The notes beneath the pieces were generated by a model. That model made no database searches. It saw nothing but the letters and a program-made list of their open reading frames with translations, and was not told the origin of the DNA. Made by a program: the position numbers and the translations under genes. From Gemmatimonadota bacterium (GTDB taxonomy: Bacteria > Latescibacterota > UBA2968 > UBA8231): DNA of 6,622 nucleotides. Below, one piece after another: positions 1 to 5,952 of the stretch; the stretch's first letter is position 1; the number at the start of each line of letters is the position of its first letter. The DNA lies in NCBI GenBank assembly GCA_026706505.1, contig JAPOYQ010000083.1:1-6622 (forward strand), read 5' to 3'.

Positions 1-549
1 AAGCGCTTCGCCGCCATGCCCGAGCGCATACCCGCCGCGTCCGAGGACACGACCCAAGCGATCTTCAAAATGGAGAGCGGCGCGACCCTGAACTGGATCG
101 TCGGGATCGCCGGCCACGCAGGCGCGCACCGCGAGCTAATCATGGGCACTGACGGCAGCATTGACGGTTTTGGCGTGCGCGGAGGGCGCATAACGCTTGC
201 GCGGCGCGATGCCGAGGCTTTGAGCCAAGAGCAAATCCTCGCGTCTGCTGAGGGCGCGGGCCTGACATTCGACCCGCTGACTCGCCACCTCTTTCCAAGC
301 GGCGTCTCGGCCGGCGACCCGCTCGTCGATCTGAAGCTAATCGCGTACGAGCTACACGAAATGGCGGAAGCCGTTCGCGGCCAGCGCACCGTCGAAGTGG
401 ATGGCCGCTGCGGCCTGAAGGACGTGGCCGCGCTCTACGCGGTCTTCGAGTCGTGGCGCGCCGGCGGCCCGGTGGCACTCAGCGCGGTCGAATCCTGCCA
501 ATCATACGCCTATCAAGCGGAGATAGACGCCGCCTTGGGCATCGACTAA
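1..549 (+). CDS. Gfo/Idh/MocA family oxidoreductase, C-terminal part (5' truncated by window)
   Basis: The reading frame is already open at base 1 (codons KRFAA precede the first ATG at 16), so this is the last ~182 residues of a longer protein; the family is usually 330-400 residues. The visible part matches the C-terminal alpha/beta substrate-binding and dimerisation domain: an inward-facing sheet segment (QAIFKMESGATLNWIVG), a GTDGSI turn at fragment residues 49-54 that is very typical of the family, and a final helix with the pattern 'VEVDGRCGLKDVAALYAVFE', the usual end of these enzymes. The NAD(P)-binding Rossmann domain and the EKP catalytic motif would lie upstream, outside the window. 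Family members are cytosolic NAD(P)-dependent dehydrogenases of sugars, inositols or sugar acids; the substrate cannot be read from this part. It is the first visible gene of a co-directional operon, with 24 bp to the next start. The ATG at 16 should not be taken as the true start. Confidence 0.85.
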   Translation, partial: KRFAAMPERIPAASEDTTQAIFKMESGATLNWIVGIAGHAGAHRELIMGTDGSIDGFGVRGGRITLARRDAEALSQEQILASAEGAGLTFDPLTRHLFPSGVSAGDPLVDLKLIAYELHEMAEAVRGQRTVEVDGRCGLKDVAALYAVFESWRAGGPVALSAVESCQSYAYQAEIDAALGID

Positions 550-560
550 CCACGCCAATA

Positions 561-569
561 AAAGGAGAT
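561..569 (+). promoter_or_regulatory. Ribosome binding site for the AllA-family gene
   Basis: A strong Shine-Dalgarno sequence, AAAGGAGAT, lies with its GGAG core six bases before the ATG at 574. It fixes the start of the 180-residue protein. Confidence 0.8.
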
Positions 570-573
570 TGCC

Positions 574-1116
574 ATGTGGAACCTCGTGAAAATCCCAGTA
601 GAACCGCTCGTGCCCGAAACATTTGCCCCCTTCGGCCACGTGATTCGCACCTTTGAGGAGCGCAAGCCGGACAAAGTCAAAGGCGGTTACGCTACCAACG
701 CGTACCCAGTCCTCGCCACGCCGGGACCCGAGCCCAAAGAAGGCCCCGGCTGGTACGTACCCCACCCGCAGCGCGTGCCCCTCTCCGAGGGACTAGAGCG
801 CGCCCATTTTGCCTTTCACACGGACGCGGGTCAGTCGTTTTACCCCAGCTTGCACTCGCCGAGCGTGTTTCTCGTCGGGGCGATCCAAGACAACATCCAA
901 GCCGAAGAACTGCGCGCTTTTTACTCGGCGGGCGATGTAGGCGTCTGCTTGCACCTCGGGGTGTGGCACACCATGCCCATCTGCGTCGAGGGCCACGATG
1001 TCTATCAGACCACGCGCGGCGACCAAGACTACCAAGCGCACTCCGTGGAAATCGACTTCGACTTGGAGCGCGGGCAGTCCATCGTGCCGGATATGGACAA
1101 TTTCAAAGGGGTTTGA
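574..1116 (+). CDS. Ureidoglycolate lyase (AllA) family protein, probably acting in sugar-acid catabolism
   Basis: The 180-residue protein has the size and hallmarks of the AllA/ureidoglycolate lyase family, a cupin-like fold. The N-terminus IPVEPLVPETFAPFGHVI (residues 7-24) matches the family opening. 'HTDAGQSFYP' (82-91) corresponds to the family H-x-x-x-x-QxFxP strand, and 'GVWHTMP' (129-135) to the conserved G-V-W-H segment of the active-site region. Classical AllA releases glyoxylate and urea from ureidoglycolate in purine breakdown. No other allantoin or ureide gene is visible here; the neighbours are a Gfo/Idh/MocA oxidoreductase upstream and a rhamnose-mutarotase-like gene four bases downstream. 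I therefore infer a related lyase reaction on a sugar-derived hydroxy- or keto-acid. It has no signal peptide or membrane segment, so it is cytosolic. Family assignment is confident; substrate is not. Confidence 0.8.
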   Translation: MWNLVKIPVEPLVPETFAPFGHVIRTFEERKPDKVKGGYATNAYPVLATPGPEPKEGPGWYVPHPQRVPLSEGLERAHFAFHTDAGQSFYPSLHSPSVFLVGAIQDNIQAEELRAFYSAGDVGVCLHLGVWHTMPICVEGHDVYQTTRGDQDYQAHSVEIDFDLERGQSIVPDMDNFKGV

Positions 1117-1120
1117 GCAA

Positions 1121-1441
1121 ATGCGACGAGTTGGTTTTCAGATGCAGGTTAAAAAGGATCGAATCGCCGAGTACAAGGAAGCGCACCGCCAAATATGGCC
1201 CGAAGTCTGCGCGGCCATCACGCGCCACGGCTGGCATCGCTACTCGCTCTTTATGAACGAAGACGGCCTCGTCTTCGGCTACTTTGAGACCGAGACGAAT
1301 CTTGCCACGGCCCTCGACGGCTTTCTCTCGGAAGAGGTCGTGCAGCGTTGGGGCGAGGCCAACGAGGGGTTGGTCGATATACCGGAGGGCGGCCCCAAAG
1401 ACGTAATAATAGAACTAGAAGAAGTCTTCCACCTCGATTAG
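1121..1441 (+). CDS. rhaM-like: L-rhamnose mutarotase (RhaM) family protein
   Basis: The 106-residue product matches the RhaM/DUF718 family in length (about 104 residues) and in pattern: VGFQMQV at the N-terminus, EYKEAHRQIWPE (17-28), ITRHGWHRYSLF (33-44), VVQRW (73-77) and the ending ELEEVFHLD. RhaM is a small dimeric alpha/beta-barrel enzyme that interconverts the alpha and beta anomers of L-rhamnose in the cytosol. The residues I recall as catalytic in E. coli RhaM, Tyr18 and His22, are present at the same numbers. Of the adjacent Trp pair in the E. coli sequence the first is kept (W77) and the second is Gly78, so the sugar may differ. I chose the ATG at 1121 because it gives the family length, sits four bases after the previous stop, and is preceded by AAAGGGG (1105-1111). 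An upstream ATG at 998 in this frame would overlap the AllA-like gene by ~120 bp and add residues unlike the family. Confidence 0.85.
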   Translation: MRRVGFQMQVKKDRIAEYKEAHRQIWPEVCAAITRHGWHRYSLFMNEDGLVFGYFETETNLATALDGFLSEEVVQRWGEANEGLVDIPEGGPKDVIIELEEVFHLD

Positions 1442-1445
1442 CGCC

Positions 1446-1589
1446 ATGAGTCCCTTGCGCCGCGACCGAATCGAGTCGGATGTCCCGTTGGGAGCGGTCA
1501 AGGCTTGGCAGTCCGCGGAGAAAGTGCCGCCGATTCAACTCCGCATAGAGGAAGCGCGGAGGCTCGGGAGACTACTACGAGCTCGGTGA
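1446..1589 (+). CDS. Doubtful 47-codon ORF in the convergent gap
   Basis: An ATG five bases after the rhaM-like stop opens a 47-codon frame ending at TGA 1587-1589, running into the last 15 bp of the minus-strand gene. The product would be basic and arginine-rich (nine Arg, two Lys), with a region around IEEARRLGRLLRA that could form an amphipathic helix. I recognise no family, and no Shine-Dalgarno sequence precedes it. It could be a small unknown protein, the decayed remnant of a larger gene, or chance, since stop codons are rare in GC-rich DNA. No convincing hairpin plus T-run terminator is visible between the two convergent genes. Confidence 0.15.
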   Translation: MSPLRRDRIESDVPLGAVKAWQSAEKVPPIQLRIEEARRLGRLLRAR

Positions 1590-3128
1590 GTCGCCAAACT
1601 GAAACGCGTACAGCTTGCAGTCGCGCATGACAAAACGGATCCGGATCGGTTTCCCGGATAACGAACTGACATCCTCGCTCTCCCCCCAGCGCACCGGCAT
1701 GCGCACCGAATTGCCGCAGATGTAGGACGCATCGTCCTCCGTGTAGCCGCTAATCGGTCTGCCATCCGCATCCTGAAGCTCCACGCGCACCGCGCCGCCA
1801 CCCCCAGTGTCGAGGTTCAGCTCCAGACTCTTCCCCTCGAAGCGGACAACTGGCGTGACGATTTCGCCGCCGCCGTAGCCCGCATCCGCCGATACGAACC
1901 CGTCCAACCGAAGAATCGCGCGACCGATGCCGGAAAGGAGGCCCTTGCTCGCCGGGTCGAGGAGGCCGTCGTGGTCCCGGTTGGTGCCGCTGTAGTAGAT
2001 CCAGATTTCGTCACCCATCCGCACCGGATGCGGCATGGCCCAGACCATGCGCGAGGAAAAACTGCCTTCGGGCCCCGGGCTCAGGAAGGGTCGGCGTCCG
2101 CCACAGCGCTGGAAGTTCACTCCGTCGCGGCTCACCGACAGGCGCACGTCGAAGCGGCTCGGCCCGTAGATCTGCTGCGTCTCGGTGCGCACGACGTCCA
2201 TGTCGTCGCGGACCGTGGTTACCACCGGCTCGCGGTTGAACCAGTACCAATTGGCGTTGGCGAGCATGACGTACACGCCGTGCGGGTCTGGGTACTTGAA
2301 CACAGTTGCGCCATAGTAGTCCATCGGCGTCCTGCCGTAGGGCTTCTCCGGCGCGGTCGGATCCAGCGGCGCGCCGGTCTCGTAGGTCGCCAAGTCTTCC
2401 TCGTCCGGCCACATGACCGTCTCCTGGTTGTCCCAGTTGACCAGATCGTCGGACTCGAGCCGTCTGACCGTCCGGTAGTTCTCGTTTCCTTCGGCAGTGG
2501 TGTGGCGTTTGGCGACCCAGCGACGGGTGTAGAGGACGTAGCGCCCGATTGCCGGGTCCCAGAAAATGATGCTCTGCGTATCCCAGCCACCCCGGTGCGG
2601 GAGCTGCAAGCGGCGAAGGAATTTCCAGTGGAGGCCGTCCGGCGAGCCGTGCATGTGGAACTGCATCGCCACTTCGGGATTGTAGACCTTCGACTGGTTC
2701 TTGTAGCGCTCCCCGGGTGGAGCATGGGGGTCGATCCAGACCGAGCTGCCGCCGATCTTGCCCGGGATGACGACGTTGTTGGCGGTCGACCCGTTCTCTT
2801 CGATCAGGTGCAGCTCCGGCTTGTCGAAGTGGAGGCCGTCCGTCGATTCGGCATAGCCGACGTAGGCTTGGTCGAGGCTGAGCTCGGATTCCTCCTTTGC
2901 CCTGCGCACGTGATACCACAGCCGGACGCGGCCGTCATCTTCCCGCAACACGCTGCTGTAAATGCCAAAGCTCGTGTCGGACGGGTCTTCCCACGGGGCG
3001 TCGACGGTCACCACCGGCTCCGCGGCCTGGTAGGGTGGATTCATGGTGAGCTCCACTCCGTTGCCAGTGGCGATAAAGCGATCGTCGATGAAAAGCTGCT
3101 TGCTCGATCCAATATCTATCGGCTGCAT
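1575..3128 (-). CDS. Beta-propeller protein resembling GH32/43-type glycosidases, unknown specificity
   Basis: The 517-residue protein opens with SSKQLFIDDRFIA (residues 8-20), like the 'ELFVDDYLI' opening of a large group of hypothetical proteins from planctomycetes and related phyla. Blade-like motifs recur: YAESTDGLHF, HGSPDGLHW, LESDDLVNW and VSRDGVNF, each an S-x-D-(G)-x-x-W/F turn as in five-bladed GH32/GH43-like propellers. Other strand signatures are RLWYHV, SIIFWDPAIGRYVLY and EIWIYYSGTN. After GIGRAILRLDGF (400-411) comes a C-terminal beta-sandwich-like stretch to about residue 515, as in GH32-type proteins. I infer binding or hydrolysis of a carbohydrate; catalytic residues cannot be assigned by eye. 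No signal peptide is visible, suggesting a cytosolic place. The start at 3128 is preferred over an in-frame ATG at 3179 because a GAGGA site precedes it and the homology-like part starts just after. It is divergent from the sialidase-fold gene. Confidence 0.75.
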   Translation of the reverse strand: MQPIDIGSSKQLFIDDRFIATGNGVELTMNPPYQAAEPVVTVDAPWEDPSDTSFGIYSSVLREDDGRVRLWYHVRRAKEESELSLDQAYVGYAESTDGLHFDKPELHLIEENGSTANNVVIPGKIGGSSVWIDPHAPPGERYKNQSKVYNPEVAMQFHMHGSPDGLHWKFLRRLQLPHRGGWDTQSIIFWDPAIGRYVLYTRRWVAKRHTTAEGNENYRTVRRLESDDLVNWDNQETVMWPDEEDLATYETGAPLDPTAPEKPYGRTPMDYYGATVFKYPDPHGVYVMLANANWYWFNREPVVTTVRDDMDVVRTETQQIYGPSRFDVRLSVSRDGVNFQRCGGRRPFLSPGPEGSFSSRMVWAMPHPVRMGDEIWIYYSGTNRDHDGLLDPASKGLLSGIGRAILRLDGFVSADAGYGGGEIVTPVVRFEGKSLELNLDTGGGGAVRVELQDADGRPISGYTEDDASYICGNSVRMPVRWGESEDVSSLSGKPIRIRFVMRDCKLYAFQFGDSPSS

Positions 3129-3132
3129 GATA

Positions 3133-3137
3133 TCCTC
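3133..3137 (-). promoter_or_regulatory. Ribosome binding site deciding the start of the propeller gene
   Basis: Read on the minus strand, GAGGA lies four bases before the ATG at 3128-3126. The alternative in-frame ATG, 17 codons upstream at 3179-3177, has no purine-rich site before it and would add an N-terminus (MIDKPQARETRVCNEDI) that is not like a signal peptide. This favours 3128. Confidence 0.55.
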
Positions 3138-3234
3138 GTTGCAGACCCGCGTTTCGCGCGCCTGCGGTTTGTCTATCATTGGACGGTTTGCAATTGGGCG
3201 AATCTATGGCAATTGAACCAATACGCCTATGAGC

Positions 3235-3263
3235 TTGACCGAGGGAGGACAAGACGATACTTT
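3235..3263 (+). promoter_or_regulatory. Possible sigma70-type promoter for the sialidase-fold gene
   Basis: TTGACC (3235-3240, five of six matches to the -35 consensus) is followed after 17 bp by TACTTT (3258-3263), a poor -10 element with three of six matches. CATAAT at 3267-3272 fits the -10 consensus better but at the wrong distance. Either would give a 5' leader of roughly 90-100 bases before the ATG at 3371. This is pattern matching only, and promoter rules in this uncertain lineage are unknown. Confidence 0.25.
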
Positions 3264-3370
3264 GGCCATAATAGGTTCCTTGGCAGAGAAGGCATTGATT
3301 TTTTGGTCATGCCCAAGCTACTAAGGAGCCTGTCTTTTTTCAACCGCGCCGACCAAAAAAACGACGATTC

Positions 3371-4528
3371 ATGCAACAAAGCCATTCCGTATTGTACTGG
3401 GACGACGCTCGGTATTCCAGCTTCCCGACCGTGGTAAAAGGAGACCGCGACGAGCTCTGGGTCGGTTTCAACTGGAACTCCCACACGCCGCTGGCGCGCG
3501 GCGTCGAAGGTGCAGCGCACTCTCATTCAGGTGGACTGGCGGGAGGCGCAACTGGTCACGTGGAACTGTTCTCGCCAGACGGCGGAGACAGTTGGTTCGA
3601 GGAGGGGAAGGACGACCAGTACCGCGAATGCCCAGAGACGCTGAGAAGCGCCGTGCTGAGCGACGGCACCCAGATCAGGATCTCCAGGCCCGTCAACGCG
3701 TACCCGCCCGAGCACAGGGAGGAGTTCGCGCGACGCGGTTTTGCGGTGGAGGAGTTCCCCGAACGCATCCATGTGGAGCACAGTCTGCAAATGTCGCGCA
3801 AGCGACCGGGAGCAAGCGACTGGGAGCGTCGTCTGCTCAGGAGCGGCGAAGAGCTGCCGTTCTTCGCCCTGATTCGCAACGGGACCGACCTGAAAAGCTG
3901 CGTTCTCGCCGACGATACCATCGTGAGCCAGGTGTACGGCAGCGCCTCAGCAGGCGATCCCTTCCGGGCCTGGGTGCTGCGCTCCGAAGACGGCGGCGAC
4001 ACTTGGGAGATGGTGACGATGGCGTTCAACGGTGGCGAGCATCCGTTCAACGAGAGCAGCCTCCTAACGCTGCCGAGCGGACGCATCGTGGCGATGGTGC
4101 GCACGTCCAGCGGCAGCAAAGCCATTCCACAGGAAGAAAAGTACCTGTTTCAGACGCACTCGGACGACGGCGGGAAAACCTGGAGCGAGGTCCGCAAGAC
4201 CGAGATGTGGGGATATCCTCCGCACCTGTTGCTGCTAAGCAGCGGCGATGTCCTCTGCAGCTATGGATACCGGCGGGCTCCATACGGGGTGCGGGCCTGC
4301 CTATCTCGCGACGGCTGCGCAACGTGGGAAATCGCAGACGAGATTGTACTGCGCGACGACGGTCTCACCACCGATGGAACGGTGGCCGGGAAAGGCACGC
4401 CCGCCGATCTGGGTTATCCACGGACAGTCGAACTCTCGGACGGCTCGCTGTTCACCGTGTACTACATGACCCTCGGCGACAGCGTAACGCACGTGGCGGC
4501 GACCCGGTGGGCGCTGGATCAAGCGTAG
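3371..4528 (+). CDS. Sialidase-fold (BNR/Asp-box) protein, unknown substrate
   Basis: The 385-residue protein carries four Asp-box motifs, S-x-D-G-x-x-x-W: SPDGGDSW (68-75), SEDGGDTW (205-212), SDDGGKTW (264-271) and SRDGCATW (312-319). These are the turn motifs of six-bladed sialidase-type propellers. Family-typical segments are FNESSLLTLPSGRIVAMVR (226-244) and LGYPRTVELSDGSLFTVYY (347-365). Such proteins are often auto-annotated as exo-alpha-sialidase. However, at the N-terminus, where true GH33 enzymes carry the (F/Y)RIP arginine, the sequence reads YSSFPT (15-20), so sialic acid cleavage is doubtful; R14 lies just upstream but not in that motif. No signal peptide is present, so it is probably cytosolic. 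The ATG at 3371 is a natural start because the VLYWDDARYSSFP strand follows directly, although no good Shine-Dalgarno sequence precedes it. The next gene starts 23 bp downstream, suggesting co-transcription. Confidence 0.75.
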   Translation: MQQSHSVLYWDDARYSSFPTVVKGDRDELWVGFNWNSHTPLARGVEGAAHSHSGGLAGGATGHVELFSPDGGDSWFEEGKDDQYRECPETLRSAVLSDGTQIRISRPVNAYPPEHREEFARRGFAVEEFPERIHVEHSLQMSRKRPGASDWERRLLRSGEELPFFALIRNGTDLKSCVLADDTIVSQVYGSASAGDPFRAWVLRSEDGGDTWEMVTMAFNGGEHPFNESSLLTLPSGRIVAMVRTSSGSKAIPQEEKYLFQTHSDDGGKTWSEVRKTEMWGYPPHLLLLSSGDVLCSYGYRRAPYGVRACLSRDGCATWEIADEIVLRDDGLTTDGTVAGKGTPADLGYPRTVELSDGSLFTVYYMTLGDSVTHVAATRWALDQA

Positions 4529-4551
4529 GGCACGAAAGATTACAATTACAA

Positions 4552-5940
4552 ATGGCAGATTGTGTTCTCCAAACCTTAGTACCAGACATTGAACGCTTGG
4601 CAGCAACAACGGTCGCCAAGTATAGACTTCCCGGCATGGCACTCGGCATTATCCGCGATCGAGAACTCGCTTGGTTTGGCGGGTTCGGCGCAGCGGATCT
4701 CGATTCGAACAAAAAACCTACTGAAAACACGATTGCCCGCGTCGCCTCAGTGACCAAGACGTTCACGACAACTGCGATTATGCAGTTGCGGGATGCGGGA
4801 CAACTCAAGTTGGACGATCCACTAGCACAGCACATTCCCGAATTTGCTTCAGTTCGTGCTATCCGCGGCGATATTGAAGGCGTGACGCTCCGACGATTGT
4901 TGACACACCGCTCCGGATTGATCACCGAGTCGCCGACGCACGGTTGGAATGATCTCCATTGCCCAAGCCGCGAGGAGATGCTTGGCAAACTGCCGGAGAC
5001 GGGGATTGTCATCCCGCAGGACTCCGCTTTCAAATACTCAAACCTTGCATTTGGGTTACTCGGCGAGGTAGTGTACCGGCTCACCGGCACGCCATACATC
5101 GAATACGTCCACGCCAATATTATTGAGCCACTCGGCCTAACGTCCACGGTTTTCGATCTCACGGACGAATTGCGTCCTCACTTCTTTGTCGGTTATAACC
5201 CGACGCCCTACCAAGACCGTCCTGAACGAGCACCTTACGCCCATCTGAACGGAATTTCAGCGGCGGGTCAACTGCATTCCACCGTCAGCGACTTGGCAAA
5301 GTGGGTATCGTTCCAATTCCAAACCGACGGCGGAGATCGCCGCGAGGCACAGGTCCTCAAGGGATCAACACTGGTGGAGATTCAACAGCTGCAATACGTC
5401 GAGCCGGACTGGTCGGCGGGGCAATGCCTAGGCTGGCGAGCAACCCGCATCGGCGACCATGTCTATCACAATCACGGCGGCGGAATCCACGGCTTTGGAA
5501 CGCAGGTGTGGTTCAATGTTCCACGGAAAACTGGCGTGGTTGTTCTCATCAACATGTGGCCCCCGCACGGAGGTCTCGAGATTGCACAGGAAGTACTTGA
5601 AATGATACTGAATGCCGACGAAGCAGTGCCGCTTGTACCAGAGCAGCCAGCGCTTGAACCAACACCAGAGGCATTGCGGCGCTTTGTCGGTTATTACCGC
5701 GCCGAGCCGGGCATTGATGTGGACATTGAGGTACGCGACGGCAGCCTGCGGCTTGCGGCCCACGGTGGGTCTGAGTATTCCCTACATGCCCCAGCAGTCC
5801 TCGAACCGACGGACAAGGAGGAGGAATGGCTTGTTCGCGAAGGCCGTGCAGCCGGAGAAATCGCCCTCTTCACGTTTGACGACGACGATCGCGTAATTAG
5901 CTACGAGTTAGGAGCTTTTGTGTTCAAAAAGTTGGTGTGA
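4552..5940 (+). CDS. Class-C beta-lactamase-like serine hydrolase with C-terminal extension
   Basis: The 462-residue protein has the three signatures of the class C beta-lactamase/penicillin-binding-protein-like fold: SVTK (66-69, the S-x-x-K nucleophile and base), YSN (162-164, Y-x-N) and HGG (308-310, in the KTG position). Supporting segments are LPGMALGIIRDRELAWFGGFG (26-46), LRRLLTHRSGL (113-123), IIEPLGLTSTVF (190-201) and SAAGQLHSTVSDLAKW (236-251). The catalytic domain ends near residue 350. After a Pro-rich linker (about 360-370), PEALRRFVGYYRAE begins a roughly 95-residue beta-rich domain like the C-terminal domains of many esterase/D-aminopeptidase members. Members act as esterases, peptidases or amide hydrolases; real beta-lactamase activity is unlikely. 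No signal peptide is visible, which is unusual for the fold. The frame is open for 960 bp upstream through the previous gene, but homology starts at this ATG. Its ribosome binding site is weak. Confidence 0.88.
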   Translation: MADCVLQTLVPDIERLAATTVAKYRLPGMALGIIRDRELAWFGGFGAADLDSNKKPTENTIARVASVTKTFTTTAIMQLRDAGQLKLDDPLAQHIPEFASVRAIRGDIEGVTLRRLLTHRSGLITESPTHGWNDLHCPSREEMLGKLPETGIVIPQDSAFKYSNLAFGLLGEVVYRLTGTPYIEYVHANIIEPLGLTSTVFDLTDELRPHFFVGYNPTPYQDRPERAPYAHLNGISAAGQLHSTVSDLAKWVSFQFQTDGGDRREAQVLKGSTLVEIQQLQYVEPDWSAGQCLGWRATRIGDHVYHNHGGGIHGFGTQVWFNVPRKTGVVVLINMWPPHGGLEIAQEVLEMILNADEAVPLVPEQPALEPTPEALRRFVGYYRAEPGIDVDIEVRDGSLRLAAHGGSEYSLHAPAVLEPTDKEEEWLVREGRAAGEIALFTFDDDDRVISYELGAFVFKKLV

Positions 5941-5952
5941 CGAAGTACCCCT
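5941..5952. other. 12-bp convergent gene junction
   Basis: The serine hydrolase TGA and the phosphodiesterase TAG face each other with only 12 bases between. Any terminator must lie inside one of the two coding regions; I see no clear hairpin with a T-run here. Confidence 0.6.

Larger units (their letters stand above)
3129..3370. promoter_or_regulatory. Divergent intergenic regulatory region
   Basis: This 242-bp spacer separates two divergently transcribed propeller genes and is visibly AT-richer than its flanks, as expected of a shared control region. It contains two copies of GCAATTG (3190-3196 and 3209-3215), each holding the palindrome CAATTG and spaced 19 bp start to start, close to two helical turns. 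An imperfect inverted repeat (CTTGGCAGAGAAGGCAT / ATGCCCAAG, within about 3280-3320) and facing T6/A7 runs (about 3337-3361) are weaker structures. No tRNA or small-RNA gene is recognisable. The extra 17 codons before the minus-strand ATG at 3128 are counted here as leader. Confidence 0.4.

Noticed and set aside
1578..1585. CGAGCTCG palindrome at the end of the propeller gene
   Set aside because: An 8-bp palindrome is common by chance in GC-rich DNA, and there is no T-run to make it a terminator.
2011..2919. A 302-codon minus-strand frame inside the propeller gene
   Set aside because: It is the same strand in a different frame, Arg/Pro-rich and without family motifs; the overlapping 517-residue frame carries the real signal.
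3337..3361. Facing T6 and A7 runs that could form a terminator-like hairpin
   Set aside because: The stem would be only A-T pairs with a long loop and no GC-rich core, so it is not a credible intrinsic terminator.
1971..3437. A 488-codon plus-strand open frame across the propeller gene
   Set aside because: It is antisense to a protein with clear blade motifs, and its product is rich in Val, Arg, His and Ala with no recognisable domain. It is a shadow frame of GC-rich coding DNA.
3373..4128. A 16-bp near-exact repeat (gcaRcaaagccattcc) at 3373-3388 and 4113-4128
   Set aside because: The two copies lie in different reading frames of the same gene, with no flanking similarity. A chance match is the simplest explanation.
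3592..5940. A 782-codon frame that would make the serine hydrolase a fusion with a long N-terminal domain
   Set aside because: The first 320 codons overlap the Asp-box gene in another frame and are Arg-rich, low-information sequence. Family similarity starts at the ATG at 4552.
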